Source of the DNA: Rhipicephalus microplus
Taxonomy: Eukaryota; Arthropoda; Arachnida; Ixodida; Ixodidae
Length of the DNA stretch: 64,000 nucleotides
NCBI RefSeq assembly: GCF_043290135.1
Contig: NC_134707.1
Location: forward strand, 84,896,447 to 84,960,446
Direction of reading: 5' to 3'
Below are positions 33,271 to 44,418 of this stretch, piece after piece. Below the pieces are notes generated by a model. It was not told where the DNA came from. It searched no databases and saw only the letters and a list, made by a program, of their open reading frames with translations. Position numbers and translations under genes: made by a program. Position 1 is the stretch's first letter, and each line of letters opens with the position of its first letter.

Positions 33271-33884
33271 GGGATGTAACTATAAAGAGGAATAGACGTC
33301 GTCGCTCTCAAGTTTGAACAAGACTTAGTGACAGCACTTTGAGGCCTTCCGACGTTTAACTAGGTGAAAGTAATTTCAAAATAAAAAGAAACGTCATATA
33401 TCAGCTAGTTGCGCTACGTATTTATCAAGGTAAGGGTGCACGGTAATATTTTGCAATTCTTCAATACATACGGTATAGTTGAACTCTAATAAGAGACGCA
33501 GATTCTTAGCGAATGCACGGATGCCCAAAAAAAAGTGGCTGCCAACTCATTTTAACACCCGAGCATGATGGCTGATTTGTTTCGCCAATTTCAATTTTGT
33601 GAGGCAAGTGTATCGCTGCCGTGGCGTTTTGGAAAGGCTGACTCATTATAGACTCGCTAAATTCTGTCCGGCACTGTAGTATCGTGCGGTAAAAAAAACC
33701 GGTTAGCTAGAAAAATATCTGATTTGGGATTGAAAGGAAGCGTGCCACACTGACGACTGTATGAACGTGTCGCGTGTGGTCGTTTGCTGCGTCAGCGCGA
33801 CCGCAGCGCCAGCCTTTCCAGTGGTTGCCCTCACCAGAAATTGTTTGGCCAACCAGCTCCTGTTCCGACAGCGAGAGTGGGCCT

Positions 33885-33979
33885 CATTGGCGGGCGCTGT
33901 TGGTGACGTCACTGCTTGAGTGAAAGGAGAGAGAGACATGAGCTCAGTCGGCTGCTGGCTTCGGCATTGAACGCACGTG
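33885..33979 (+). promoter_or_regulatory. Candidate promoter of the acidic ORF (unit 2 example)
   Basis: ATTGG (inverted CCAAT, 33886-33890), TGACGTCA (CRE/ATF-type palindrome, 33904-33911), TCAGT (arthropod initiator-like, 33944-33948) and CACGTG (E-box, 33974-33979) lie in fixed order before the ATG at 34035. No TATA box is visible at the right distance. The block is kept in array units; the solitary copies keep TGACGTCA and TCAGT, apart from TGACGTCA being TGACGTCA at 9123 and 21618 as well, while CACGTG is lost at 21690. Confidence 0.45.
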
Positions 33980-34034
33980 CGCTACGTTGGGAGAAAAAAA
34001 GTATTGCTTCCCGTAAGTACACCGCTTTATCGTC

Positions 34035-34502
34035 ATGCCCGTCAACCGTGCCCCGACTATTGACGATCTTATTTCGCAGGCTCAAGGGAAGATGCAGAAC
34101 ACCTCGAGCCTGCTTCGCTACGTCTTGCTCGCGGAGAGTTTGAAGATATGGGTCCCGTGTGATGATTCCTCAAGCGACGATTCATCGAGCGATGACTCGT
34201 CCAGTGAAGATTCATGGAGCGATGGCTCGTCGACTGACGATGGTGCGGATTCGGCACCTGCTGTTTCTGGCGCTGGAGTCGAGGTAGGTAATGCAGAGGC
34301 GTCTACTGGATCTGATACCGTCTGTAGGGTTTTACCGTCTGTTTCAGATAACGACGCCGGACCGCTGTGCAAGCGTCGCAGACTGGACGACTTCCCTGGC
34401 AAGTGGCGAGGTGACACGGACGATTTGAATACCCTGGAGCCCACACCAGGACCGAGTGGCTTTCAGGACAACTCCTCGCAAGAAGACGACGGAGACGTCT
34501 AG
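34035..34502 (+). CDS. Acidic Ser/Asp-rich protein with KRRR cluster, unit 2, intact (155 aa)
   Basis: Residues 1-41 form a mixed, possibly helical N-terminus (DDLISQAQGKM, SSLLRYVLLAESLKIW). Residues about 43-70 are an acidic SSSDDSSSDDSSSEDSWSDG tract, rich in casein-kinase-II-like sites. LCKRRRLDDF at about 118-127 is a nuclear-localisation-like cluster. The C-terminus is EPTPGPSGFQDNSSQEDDGD. There are no membrane segments or signal peptide. The composition suggests a nuclear regulatory protein; the actual role is unknown. A GTAAGT 21 bases before the ATG and TTTCGCAG at 34072-34079 could remove the first ATG by splicing, leaving MQNTSSLLRY as start. AATAAA at 34721 is the likely poly(A) signal. 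Confidence 0.55.
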   Translation: MPVNRAPTIDDLISQAQGKMQNTSSLLRYVLLAESLKIWVPCDDSSSDDSSSDDSSSEDSWSDGSSTDDGADSAPAVSGAGVEVGNAEASTGSDTVCRVLPSVSDNDAGPLCKRRRLDDFPGKWRGDTDDLNTLEPTPGPSGFQDNSSQEDDGDV

Positions 34503-34720
34503 CCAGTACGCGGGGCGCCCTTAGCCATTTGGTTGGACGTCGACTGGGAGGTATTTGAAAAGCCACTTAAGATCCAGACCTTTCTTTTCTTTACGAAGTT
34601 TAGTGTTCTTTTGTTGCATGTCTTTGCATGATGCGTCTTTTTATCTGTGTTTGCAAATAACATGTATTTCTTTTGGTGCGAAAAGTTTTAATTATACCAT
34701 TAGGCCTATTGTACATCGAG

Positions 34721-34726
34721 AATAAA
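34721..34726 (+). terminator. Poly(A) signal after the acidic ORF (unit 2 example)
   Basis: AATAAA within CGAGAATAAAGATATA, about 220 bases after the stop codon. The same motif is present at this place in the other units. Confidence 0.5.
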
Positions 34727-35419
34727 GATATACAGACGACATTATATAGGTACGACATTATCCTCAAGAAACACTACAAGGAACACAGACTTGCGAACTG
34801 CTAGATGGAGGCGTAAAGAGCATCATTTATGACATCAGATATACACTTAACACCAAAAAGTAAAAAAAGAGGTCAGGATCTGAGCTATTGAGATGAAGTC
34901 CCGACCACAAAAAAAGGAAAAAAACAGATTCAGAACTATAGAGGCGCCCTCCGCCTTTCTTCATCTGGAAGGGGGGGGGGGGGATGGGCGCATTCGACTC
35001 TACTATACTTATCGTCGAGTGGTCTCGCCACCTTCCCCGAGACGCCAATAAGCTTACGTTGGTGCTCCGTTTTACAGTGAAAGCTGTGTATAACTTGAAA
35101 AATTCGTATAGTGGTGGTGTCACGAGCGGTCTCCACTGGCTCTTTTATCAGTTAATCACTCGCAGCGTCGCATGCACGCCGTCGGCCGCGCTTTGGGTTA
35201 TTCCCTTAACTTCTGCGCGATAGCAGAGGTTAAGGGAATGACGTTACCGTGCAGGAAACATTAGTCGCGGACAGTGCCCTATAGTTTAGCGGTACAGTAT
35301 TTACCTTCCCCGGACGGGATGGTGGCGCCACCTATCAAAGTGTTTATGAGTAAGAAAAGTAATAAGGATATTAAAACGAGATTATCAGCCTGTGTTACCG
35401 CGCGAAGTATTGTTACACG

Positions 35420-35425
35420 TTTATT
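35420..35425 (-). terminator. Poly(A) signal for the - strand ORF (unit 3 example)
   Basis: TTTATT on + gives AATAAA on -, about 370 bases beyond the - strand stop codon at 35793. The motif recurs in the other units (ACACGTTTATTTTATT). Confidence 0.4.
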
Positions 35426-35792
35426 TTATTAATAATGAAAGTAAATAAATAGGAACAACGCACCAAATGCGAAAAACTCCAGGTTTCCGATTTGTTTACA
35501 TTGATGTTGTAGTTAAGCCTAAACACGTTAGAAATGGGCAGCTATCTCAGAGACTGCGCCAACTTAATTGTATGCTCTGTCGTAGAAGCTAAGTGAAGGC
35601 AAGCGAAGGCACTTTAAACAGTCGTTTGCTGCAAACAAAGTGAATCTTTCAACAACCACGTCACTTCAAAACGGGCATCCCAGAGCGCCACCATGTTTGA
35701 CGTTAAATAGTGCACGTACAGTAAGCGGTACGGGTAACATATACGTATCTGCGCATGCACACTTCACGCTATCACGGTACGCCCGGGGTACA

Positions 35793-36431
35793 CTAACTGT
35801 TTGATAGACAGTTATAGTAGGCGAGCGTGTTCGTGAGCTTCTCCTGTAACCTTCCACATGGGTGTGCCACGGACAACTCGAGAAGAATGCCGGAAGTGAG
35901 AAGGTGAGACAGCTCGCTTTCGGCGGGCTGATGCTGCAATCCGGGCACAAAAACAAGCCCGGTAGGCCAAGTGCCGGCAGCAACTGCGTACGGATAATCC
36001 ACGAACCTTCGAAGCAAAGCTAAATTGCCAACGGGAATGCAGGTGCTGGTGACGGGCAGATCCTGCACACTATATACGCCGCCAAGTACATTCGCATTGT
36101 TAAACGTTTGTAACGTCGTTGCGCCGTCTGCGTGGTGCATGAGTGTGGAAACCAAAGGGGTTTAACCATGCTCTGCTCTCGCAGAGACTACATGTCCTTT
36201 TTGAGATGCCTTAACGTCAGATTTACTCGGCATTTTAAACACTGGATTCTTTGTTTCGTACATACGAAGAAATGGTGTGGTAAGATGTTCGCCGCTGGCT
36301 CTCGTTTTTTTTCCCCTAAGCACAGCGCTAAGGTATCAGATACAATCGCCACGTCTACGCGGAATTCTCCACCCTTTTTACGTAGTGCTCAAAAACACCT
36401 CGCGAGATTGCGAGCGCGAACTCTACAATAA
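35793..36431 (-). pseudogene. Minus-strand ORF region, unit 3
   Basis: The downstream frame is open only from MVSTLMHHADGATTL (36155). A Glu codon just upstream has become TAA, seen on + as GGGGTTTAACC against GGGGTTTCACC elsewhere. Unit 4 shares this stop. The 105-residue alternative frame 35983-35666 (MLPALGLPGLFLCPDC start) is open here and in most units. Confidence 0.35.
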
Positions 36432-37352
36432 GTGGATGCTGGGCGCTTATACGATGTCCACCGCCCCGCGACAGTTCTTGATTGAGTGTCGTCAGCAAGG
36501 GAATCTTTCACGGAAGATATGTTGCGCAAGTCTTTTCGCAAATGCTGCATCAGCAACGCATTGGATGGAATGCAGGTCGATGCACTGAGGGACGTAACTA
36601 TAAAGAGGAATTGACGTCGTCGCTCTCAAGTTTGAACAAGACTTACTGACAGCACTTTGAGGCCTTCCGGCGTTTAACTAGGTGAAAGTAATTTCAAAAT
36701 AAAAAGAAACGTCATATTGCAGCTAGTTGCGCTACGTATTTATCAAGGTAAGGGTGCACGGTAATATTTTGCAATTCTTCAATACATACGGTATAGCTGA
36801 ACTCTAATAAGAGACGCAGATTCTTAGCGAATGCACGGATGCCCAAAAAAAAGTGGCTGCCAACTCATTTTAACACCCGAGCATGATGGCTGATTTGTTT
36901 CGCCAATTTCAATTTTGTGAGGCAAGTGTATCGCTGCCGTGGCGTTTTGGAAAGGCTGACTAATTATAGCCTCGCTAAATTCTGTCCGGCACTGTAGTAT
37001 CGTGCGGTAAAAAAAACCGGTTAGCTAAAAAAATATCTGATTTGGGGTTGAAAGGAAGCGTGCCACACTGACGACTGCATGAACGTGTCGCGTGTGGTCG
37101 TTTGCTGCGTCAGCGCGACCGCAGCGCCAGCCTTTCCAGTGGTTGCCCTCACCAGAAATTGTTTGGCCAACCAGCTCCTGTTCCGACAGCGAGAGTGGGC
37201 CTCATTGGCGGGCGCTGTTGGTGACGTCACTGCTTGAGTGAAAGGAGAGAGAGACAAGAGCTCAGTCGGCTGCTGGCTTCGGCATTGAACGCACGTGCGC
37301 TACGTTGGGAGAAAAAAAGTATTGCTTCCCGTAAGTACACCGCTTTATCGTC

Positions 37353-37820
37353 ATGCCCGTCAACCGTGCCCCGACTATTGACGATCTTATTTCGCAGGCT
37401 CAAGGGAAGATGCAGAACACCTCGAGCCTGCTTCGCTACGTCTTGCTCGCGGAGAGTTTGAAGATATGGGTCCCGTGTGATGATTCCTCAAGCGACGATT
37501 CATCGAGCGATGACTCGTCCAGTGAAGATTCATGGAGCGATGGCTCGTCGACTGACGATGGTGCGGATTCGGCACCTGCTGTTTCTGGCGCTGGAGTCGA
37601 GGTAGGTAATGCAGAGGCGTCTACTGGATCTGATACCGTCTGTAGGGTTTTACCGTCTGTTTCAGATAACGACGCCGGACCGCTGTGCTAGCGTCGCAGA
37701 CTGGACGACTTCCCTGGCAAGTGGCGAGGTGACACGGACGATTTGAATACCCTGGAGCCCACACCAGGACCGAGTGGCTTTCAGGACAACTCCTCGCAAG
37801 AAGACGACGGAGACGTCTAG
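37353..37820 (+). pseudogene. Acidic ORF, unit 3, premature stop
   Basis: Identical to unit 2 up to AGPLC, where AAG (Lys) is TAG at 37689-37691. The stop removes exactly the basic cluster and the acidic tail, leaving 112 residues. The remainder to 37820 is otherwise undamaged. Confidence 0.85.
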
Positions 37821-39112
37821 CCAGTACGCGGAGGCCCTTAGCCATTTGGTTGGACGTCGACTGGGAGGTATCTGAAAAGCCACTTAATATCCAGACCTTT
37901 CTTTTCTTTACGAAGTTTAGTGTTCTTTTGTTGCATGTCTTTGCATGATGCGTCTTTTGATCTGTGTTTGTAAATAACATGTATTTCTTTTGGCGCGAAA
38001 ATTTTTAATTATACCATTAGGCCTATTGTACATCGAGAATAAAGATATACAGACGACATTATATAGGTACGACATTATCCTCAAGAAACACTACAAGGAA
38101 CACAGACTTGCGAACTGCTAGATGGAGGCGTAAAGAGCATCATTTATGACATCAGATATACACTTAACACCAAAAAGTAAAAAAAAGAGGTCAGGACCTG
38201 AGCTATTGAGATGAAGTCCCGACCACAAAAAAAGGAAAAAAAACAGATTCAGAACTATAGAGGCGCCCTCCGCCTTTGTTCATCTGGAAGGGAGGGGGGG
38301 GGGATGGGCGCATTCGACTCTACTATACTTATCGTCGAGTGGTCTCGCCACCTTCCAAGAGACGCCAATAAGCTTACGTTGGTGCTCCGTTTTACAGTGA
38401 AAGCTGTGTATAACTTGAAAAATTCGTATAGTGGTGGTGTCACGAGCGGTCTCCACTGGCTCTTTTATCAGTTAATCACTCGCAGCGTCGTATGCACGCC
38501 GTCGGCAGCGCTTTGGGTTATTCTCTTAACTTCTGCGCAATAGCAGAGGTTAAGGGAATGACGTTACCGTGCAGGAAATATTAGTCGCGGACAGTGCCCT
38601 ATAGTTTAGCGGTACAGCATTTACCTTCCCCGGACGGGATGGTGGCGCCACCTATCAAAGTGTTTATGAGTAAGAAAAGTGAGAAGGATATTAAAACGAG
38701 ATTATCAGCCTGTGTTACCGCGCGAAGTATTGTTACACGTTTATTTTATTAATAATGAAAGTAAATAAATAGGAACAACGCACCAAATGCGAAAAACTCC
38801 AGGTTTCCGATTTGTTTACATTGATGTTGTAGTTAAGCCTAAACACGTTAGAAATGGGCAGCTATCTCAGAGACTGCGCCAACTTAATTGTATGCTCTGT
38901 CGTAGAAGCTTAGTGAAGGCAAGCGAAGGCACTTTAAACAGTCGTTTGCTGCAAACAAAGTGAATCTTTCAACAACCACGTCACTTCAAAACGGGCATCC
39001 CAGAGCGCCACCATGTTTGACGTTAAATAGTGCACGTACAGTAAGCGGTACGGGTAACATATACGTATCTGCGCATGCACACTTCACGCTATCACGGTAC
39101 GCCCGGGGTACA

Positions 39113-39907
39113 CTAACTGTTTGATAGACAGTTATAGTAGGCGAGCGTGTTCGTGAGCTTCTCCTGTAGCCTTCCACATGGGTGTGCCACGGACAATTCG
39201 AGAAGAATGCCGGAAGTGAGAAGGTGAGACAGCTCGCTTTCGGCGGGCTGATGCTGCAATCCGGGCACAAAAACAAGCCCGGTAGGCCAAGTGCCGGCAG
39301 CAACTGCGTACGGATAATCCACGAACCTTCGAAGCAAAGCTAAATTGCCAACGGGAATGCAGGTGCTGGTGACGGGCAGATCCTGCACACTATATACGCC
39401 GCCAAGTACATTCGCATTGTTAAACGTTTGTAACGTCGTTGCGCCGTCTGCGTGGTGCATGAGTGTGGAAACCAAAGGGGTTTAACCATGCTCTGCTCTC
39501 GCAGAGACTACATGTCCTTTTTGAGATGCCTTAACGTTAGATTTACTCGGCATTTTAAACACTGGATTCTTTGTTTCGTACATACGAAGAAATGGTGTGG
39601 TAAGATGTTCGCCGCTGGCTCTCGTTTTTTTCCCCTAAGCACAGCGCTAAGGTATCAGATACAATCGCCACGTCTACGCGGAATTCTCCACCCTTTTTAC
39701 GTAGTGCTCAAAAACACCTCGCGAGATTGCGAGCGCGAACTCTACAATAAGTGGATGCTGGGCGCTTATACGATGTCCACCGCCCCGCGACAGTTCTTGA
39801 TTGAGTGTCGTCAGCAAGGGAATCTTTCACGGAAGATATGTTGCGCAAGTCTTTTCGCAAATGCTGCATCAGCAACGCATTGGATGGAATGCAGGTCGAT
39901 GCACTGA
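39113..39907 (-). pseudogene. Minus-strand ORF region, unit 4
   Basis: Same truncated 120-residue frame as unit 3 (MVSTLMHHADG at 39475). The overlapping + strand frame 39452-39907 is open for 151 codons. Confidence 0.35.
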
Positions 39908-40669
39908 GGGACGTAACTATAAAGAGGAATAGACGTCGTCGCTCTCAAGTTTGAACAAGACTTAGTGACAGCACTTTGAGGCCTTCCGGCGTTTAACTAG
40001 GTGAAAGTAATTTCAAAATAAAAAGAAACGTCATATTGCAGCTAGTTGCGCTACGTATTTATCAAGGTAAGGGTGCACGGTAATATTTTGCAATTTTTCA
40101 ATACATACGGTATAGTTGAACTCTAATAAGAGACGCAGATTCTTAGCGAATGCACGGATGCCCAAAAAAAAGTGGCTGCCAACTCATTTTAACACCCGAG
40201 CATGATGGCTGATTTGTTTCGCCAATTTCAATTTTGTGAGGCAAGTGTATCGCTGCCGTGGCGTTTTGGAAAGGCTGACTCATTATAGCCTCGCTAAATT
40301 TTGTCCGGCACTGTAGTATCGTGCGGTAAAAAACCGGTTAGCTAGAAAAATATCTGATTTGGGGTTGAAAGGAAGCGTGCCACACTGACGACTGCATGAA
40401 CGTGTCGCGTGTGGTCGTTTGCTGCGTCAGCGCGACCGCAGCGCCAGCCTTTCCAGTGGTTGCCCTCACCAGAAATTGTTTGGCCAACCAGCTCCTGTTC
40501 CGACAGCGAGAGTGGGCCTCATTGGCGGGCGCTGTTGGTGACGTCACTGCTTGAGTGAAAGGAGAGAGAGACAAGAGCTCAGTCGGCTGCTGGCTTCGGC
40601 ATTGAACGCACGTGCGCTACGTTGGGAGAAAAAAAGTATTGCTTCCCGTAAGTACACCGCTTTATCGTC

Positions 40670-41107
40670 ATGCCCGTCAACCGTGCCCCGACTATTGACG
40701 ATCTTATTTCGCAGGCTCAAGGGAAGATGCAGAACACCTCGAGCCTGCTTCGCTACGTCTTGCTCGCGGAGAGTTTGAAGATATGGGTCCCGTGTGACGA
40801 TTCATCAAGCGACAATTCATGGAGCGATGACTCGTCGACTGACGATGGTGCGGATTCGGCACCTGCTGTTTCAGCCGCTGGAGTCGAGGTAGGTAATGCA
40901 GAGGCGTCTACTGGATCTGATACCGTCTGTAGGGTTTTACCGTCTGTTTCAGATGACGACGCCGGACCGCCGTGCAAGCGTCGCAGACTGGACGACTTCC
41001 ATGGCGAGTGGCGAGGTGACACGGACGATTTGAATACCCTAGAGCCCAGACCAGGACCAAGCGGCTTTCAGGACGACTCCTCGGAAGAAGACGACGGTGA
41101 CGTCTAG
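40670..41107 (+). CDS. Acidic protein, unit 4, intact with in-frame deletion (145 aa)
   Basis: Ten codons are missing from the Ser/Asp tract (PCDDSSSDNSWSDDSSTDDG), in frame, probably by slippage between repeated GATTCATC-type codons. The basic cluster PPCKRRRLDDFHGEWRGD and the tail GPSGFQDDSSEEDDGDV are kept. That a length change here leaves the frame intact is weak evidence for coding constraint. Confidence 0.5.
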   Translation: MPVNRAPTIDDLISQAQGKMQNTSSLLRYVLLAESLKIWVPCDDSSSDNSWSDDSSTDDGADSAPAVSAAGVEVGNAEASTGSDTVCRVLPSVSDDDAGPPCKRRRLDDFHGEWRGDTDDLNTLEPRPGPSGFQDDSSEEDDGDV

Positions 41108-42395
41108 CCAGTACGCGGGGCGCCCTTAGCCATTTGGTTGGACGTTGACTGGGAGGTACTTGAAAAGCCACTTAAGATCCAGACCTTTCTATTTTTCACG
41201 AAGTTTAGTGTTCTTTTGTTGCATGTCTTTGCATGATGCGTCTTTTGATCTGTGTTTGTAAATAACATGTATTTCTTTTGGCGCGAAAAGTTTTAATTAA
41301 ACGATTAGGCCTATTGTACATCGAGAATAAAGATATACAGACGACATTATATAGGTACGACATTATCCTCAAGAAACACTACAAAGAACACAGACTTGCA
41401 AACTGCTAGATGGAGGCGTAAAGAGCATCATTTATGACATCAGATATACACTGAACACCAAAAAGTAAAAAAAAGAAGTCAGGACCTGAGCTATTGAGAT
41501 GAAGTCCCGACCACAAAAAAGAAAAAAAACAGATTCAGAACTATTGAGGCGCCCTCCGCCTTTGTTCATCTGGAAGGGGGGGGGGGATGGGCGCATTCGA
41601 CTCATCTATACTTATCGTCGAGTGGTCTCGCCACCTTCCCCGAGACGCCAGTAAGCTTACGTTGGTGCTCCGTTTTACAGTGAAAGCTGTGTATAACTTG
41701 AAAAATTCGTATAGTGGTGGTGTCACGAGCGGTCTCCACTGGCTCTTTCATCAGTTAATCACTCGCAGCGTCGTATGCACGCCGTCGGCAGCGCTTTGGG
41801 TTATTCCCTTAACTTCTGCGCGATAGCAGAGGTTAAGGCAATGACGTTACCGTGCAGGAAACATTAGTCGCGGACAGTGCCCTATAGTTTAGCGGTACAG
41901 CATTTACGTTCACCGGACGGGATGGTGGCGCCACCTATCAAAGTGTTTATGTGTAAGAAAAGTGAGAAGGATATTAAAACGAGATTATCAGCCTGTGTTA
42001 CCACGCGAAGTATTGTTACACGTTTATTTTATTAATAATGAAAGCAAATAAATATGAACAACGCACCAAATGCGAAAAACTCAAGGTTTCTGATTTGTTT
42101 ACATTGATGTTGTAGTTAGGCCTAAACACGTTAGAAATGGGCAGCTATCTCAGAGACTGCGCCAACCTAATTGTATGCTCTGTCGTAGAAGCTACCTGAA
42201 GGCAAGCGAAGGCACTTTAAACAGTCGTTTGCTGCAAACAAAGTGAATCTTTCAACAACCACGTCACTTCAAAGGGGGCATCCCAGAGCGCCACCATGTT
42301 TGACGTTAAATAGTGCACGTACAGTAAGCGGTACGGGTAACATATACGTATCTGCGCATGCACACTTCACGCTATCATGGTACGCCCGGGGTACA

Positions 42396-43157
42396 CTAAC
42401 TGTTTGATAGACAGTTATAGTAGGCGAGCGTGTTCGAGAGCTTCTCCTGTAACCTTCCACATGGGTGTGCCACGGACAACTCGAGAAGAATGCCGGAAGT
42501 GAGAAGATGAGACAGCTCGCATTCGGTGGGCTGATGCTGCAGTCCGGGCACAAAAACAAGCACGGTAGGCCAAGTGCCGGCAGCAACTGCGTACGGATAA
42601 TCCACGAACCTTCGAAGCAAAGCTAAATTGCCAACGGGAATGCAGGTGCTGGTGACGGGCAGATCCTGCACACTATATACGCCGCCAAGTACATTCGCAT
42701 TGTTAAACGTTTGTAACGTCGTTGCGCCGTCTGCGTGGTGCATGAGTGTGGAAACCAAAGGGGTTTCACCATGCTCTGCTCCCGCAGAGACTACATGCCC
42801 TTTTTGAGATGCCTTAACGTCAGATTTACTCGGCATTTTAAACACTGGATTCTTTGTTTCGTACACACGAAGAAATGGTGTGGTAAGATGTTCGCCGCTG
42901 GTTCTCGTTTTTTTCCCCTAAGCACAGCGCTAAGGTATCAGATACAATCGCCACGTCTACGTGGAATTTTCCAGCCTTTGTACGTATTGCCCAAAAACAC
43001 CTTGCGAGATTGCGTGCGAGAACTCTACAATAAGTGGATGCTGGGCGCTTATACGACGTCCACCACCCCGCGACAGTTTTTGGTTGAGTGTCGTCAGTAA
43101 GGAAATCTTACACGGAAGATATGTGCGCAAGTCATTTCGCAAATTCTGCATCAGCAA
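42396..43157 (-). CDS. Minus-strand ORF, unit 5 (156 aa)
   Basis: Full downstream frame MYETKNPVFKMPSKSDVKAS to YYNCLSNS (42866-42396). The upstream frame around MLMQHLRK is altered by the one-base loss near 43122 and does not give the usual 106 codons; 43157-42957 is open instead in a different frame. Confidence 0.3.
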
Positions 43158-43957
43158 CGCATTGGATGGAATGCAGGTCGATGCACTGAGGGACGTAACT
43201 ATAAAGAGGAATAGACGTCGTCGCTCTCAAATTTGAACAAGACTTAGTGACAGCACTTTGAGGCCTTCCGGCGTTTAACTAGGTGAAAGTAGTTTCAAAA
43301 TAGAAAGAAACGTCATATTGCAGCTAGTTGTGCTACGTATTTATCAAGGTAAGGGTGCACGGTAATATTTTGCAATGCTTCAATACATACGGTATATTTG
43401 AAATCTACTAAGAGACGCAGATTCTTATCGAATGCACGGATGCGCAAAAAAAAAGTGGCTGCCAACTCATTTTAACACCCGAGCATGATGGCTGATTTGT
43501 TTCGCCAATTTCAATTTTGTGAGGCAAGTGTATCGCTTCAATGGCGTTTTGGAAAGGCTGACTCATTATAGACTCGCTAAATTCTGTCCGGCACTGTGGT
43601 ATCGTGCGGTAAAAAAAAAACCGGTTAGCTAGAAAAATATCTGATTTGGGGTTGAAAGGAAGCGTGCCACACTGACGACTGCATGAACGTGTCGCGTGTG
43701 GTCGTTTGCTGCGTCAGCGCGACCGCAGCGCCAGCCTTTCCAGTGGTTGCCCTCACCAGAACTTGTTTGGCCAACCAGCTCCTGTTCCGACAGCGAGAGT
43801 GGGCCTCATTGGCGGGCGCTGTTGGTGACGTCACTGCTTGAGTGAAAGGAGAGAGAGACAAGAGCTCAGTCGGCTGCTGGCTTCGGCATTGAACGCACGT
43901 GCGCTACGTTGGGAGAAAAAAAAGTATTGCTTCCCGTAAGTACACCGCTTTATCAAC

Positions 43958-44418
43958 ATGCCCGTCAACCGTGCCCCGACTATTGACGATCTTATTTCGC
44001 AGGCTCAAGGGAAGATGCAGAGCACCTCGAGCCTGCTTCGCTACGTCTTGCTCGCGGAGAGTTTGAAGATATGGGTCCCGTGTGACGATTCCTCAAGCGA
44101 CGATTCATCGAGCGATGACTCGTCCAGTGAAGATTCATGGAGCGATGGCTCGTCGGCTGACGATGGTGCGGATTCGGCACCTGCTGTTTCTTGCGCTGGA
44201 GTCGAGGTAGGTAATTCAGAGGCGTCTACTGGATCTGATACCGTCTGTAGGGTTTTATCGTCTGTTTCAGATGACGACGCCGGAGGGCCGTGCAAGCGTC
44301 GCAGACTGGACGACTTCCGTGGCGAGGTGACACGGACGATTTGAATACCCTGGAGCCCAGACCAGGACCAAGCGGCTTTCAGGACGACTCCTCGGAAGAA
44401 GACGACGGTGACGTCTAG
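43958..44418 (+). pseudogene. Acidic ORF, unit 5, frameshifted by a 7-bp deletion
   Basis: After KRRRLDDF seven bases (GAGTGGC-type) are missing, so the frame ends RGEVTRTI at 44344 after 128 residues. The acidic GPSGFQDDSSEEDDG tail is lost. Unit 8 has the same lesion. Confidence 0.85.

Larger units (their letters stand above)
31922..35200. repeat. Array unit 2
   Basis: It lacks a segment of about 45 bp near 32207 (the piece reading GATTTGTTTACATTGATGTTG in other units). The hairpin arm ends AAGGGAA. The acidic ORF is intact; the - strand frame is broken. Confidence 0.9.
35201..38520. repeat. Array unit 3
   Basis: Nearly identical to unit 4 in its left half and to unit 2 around the acidic ORF. 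The + strand frame at 36132 is broken by one extra T in the T8 run near 36307, a homopolymer-length difference. Confidence 0.9.
38521..41803. repeat. Array unit 4
   Basis: Hairpin left arm has one extra mismatch (TTCTCTTAAC, loop GCAATA). It shares the - strand TAA with unit 3. The acidic ORF region switches to the variant with AVSAAGVEVG, also found in units 9 and 10. Confidence 0.9.

Noticed and set aside
35666..35983. 105-codon - strand frame (MLPALGLPGLF...) present in most units
   Set aside because: It overlaps the 156-codon frame in another phase. Its persistence is expected from the near-identity of the units and is not independent evidence.
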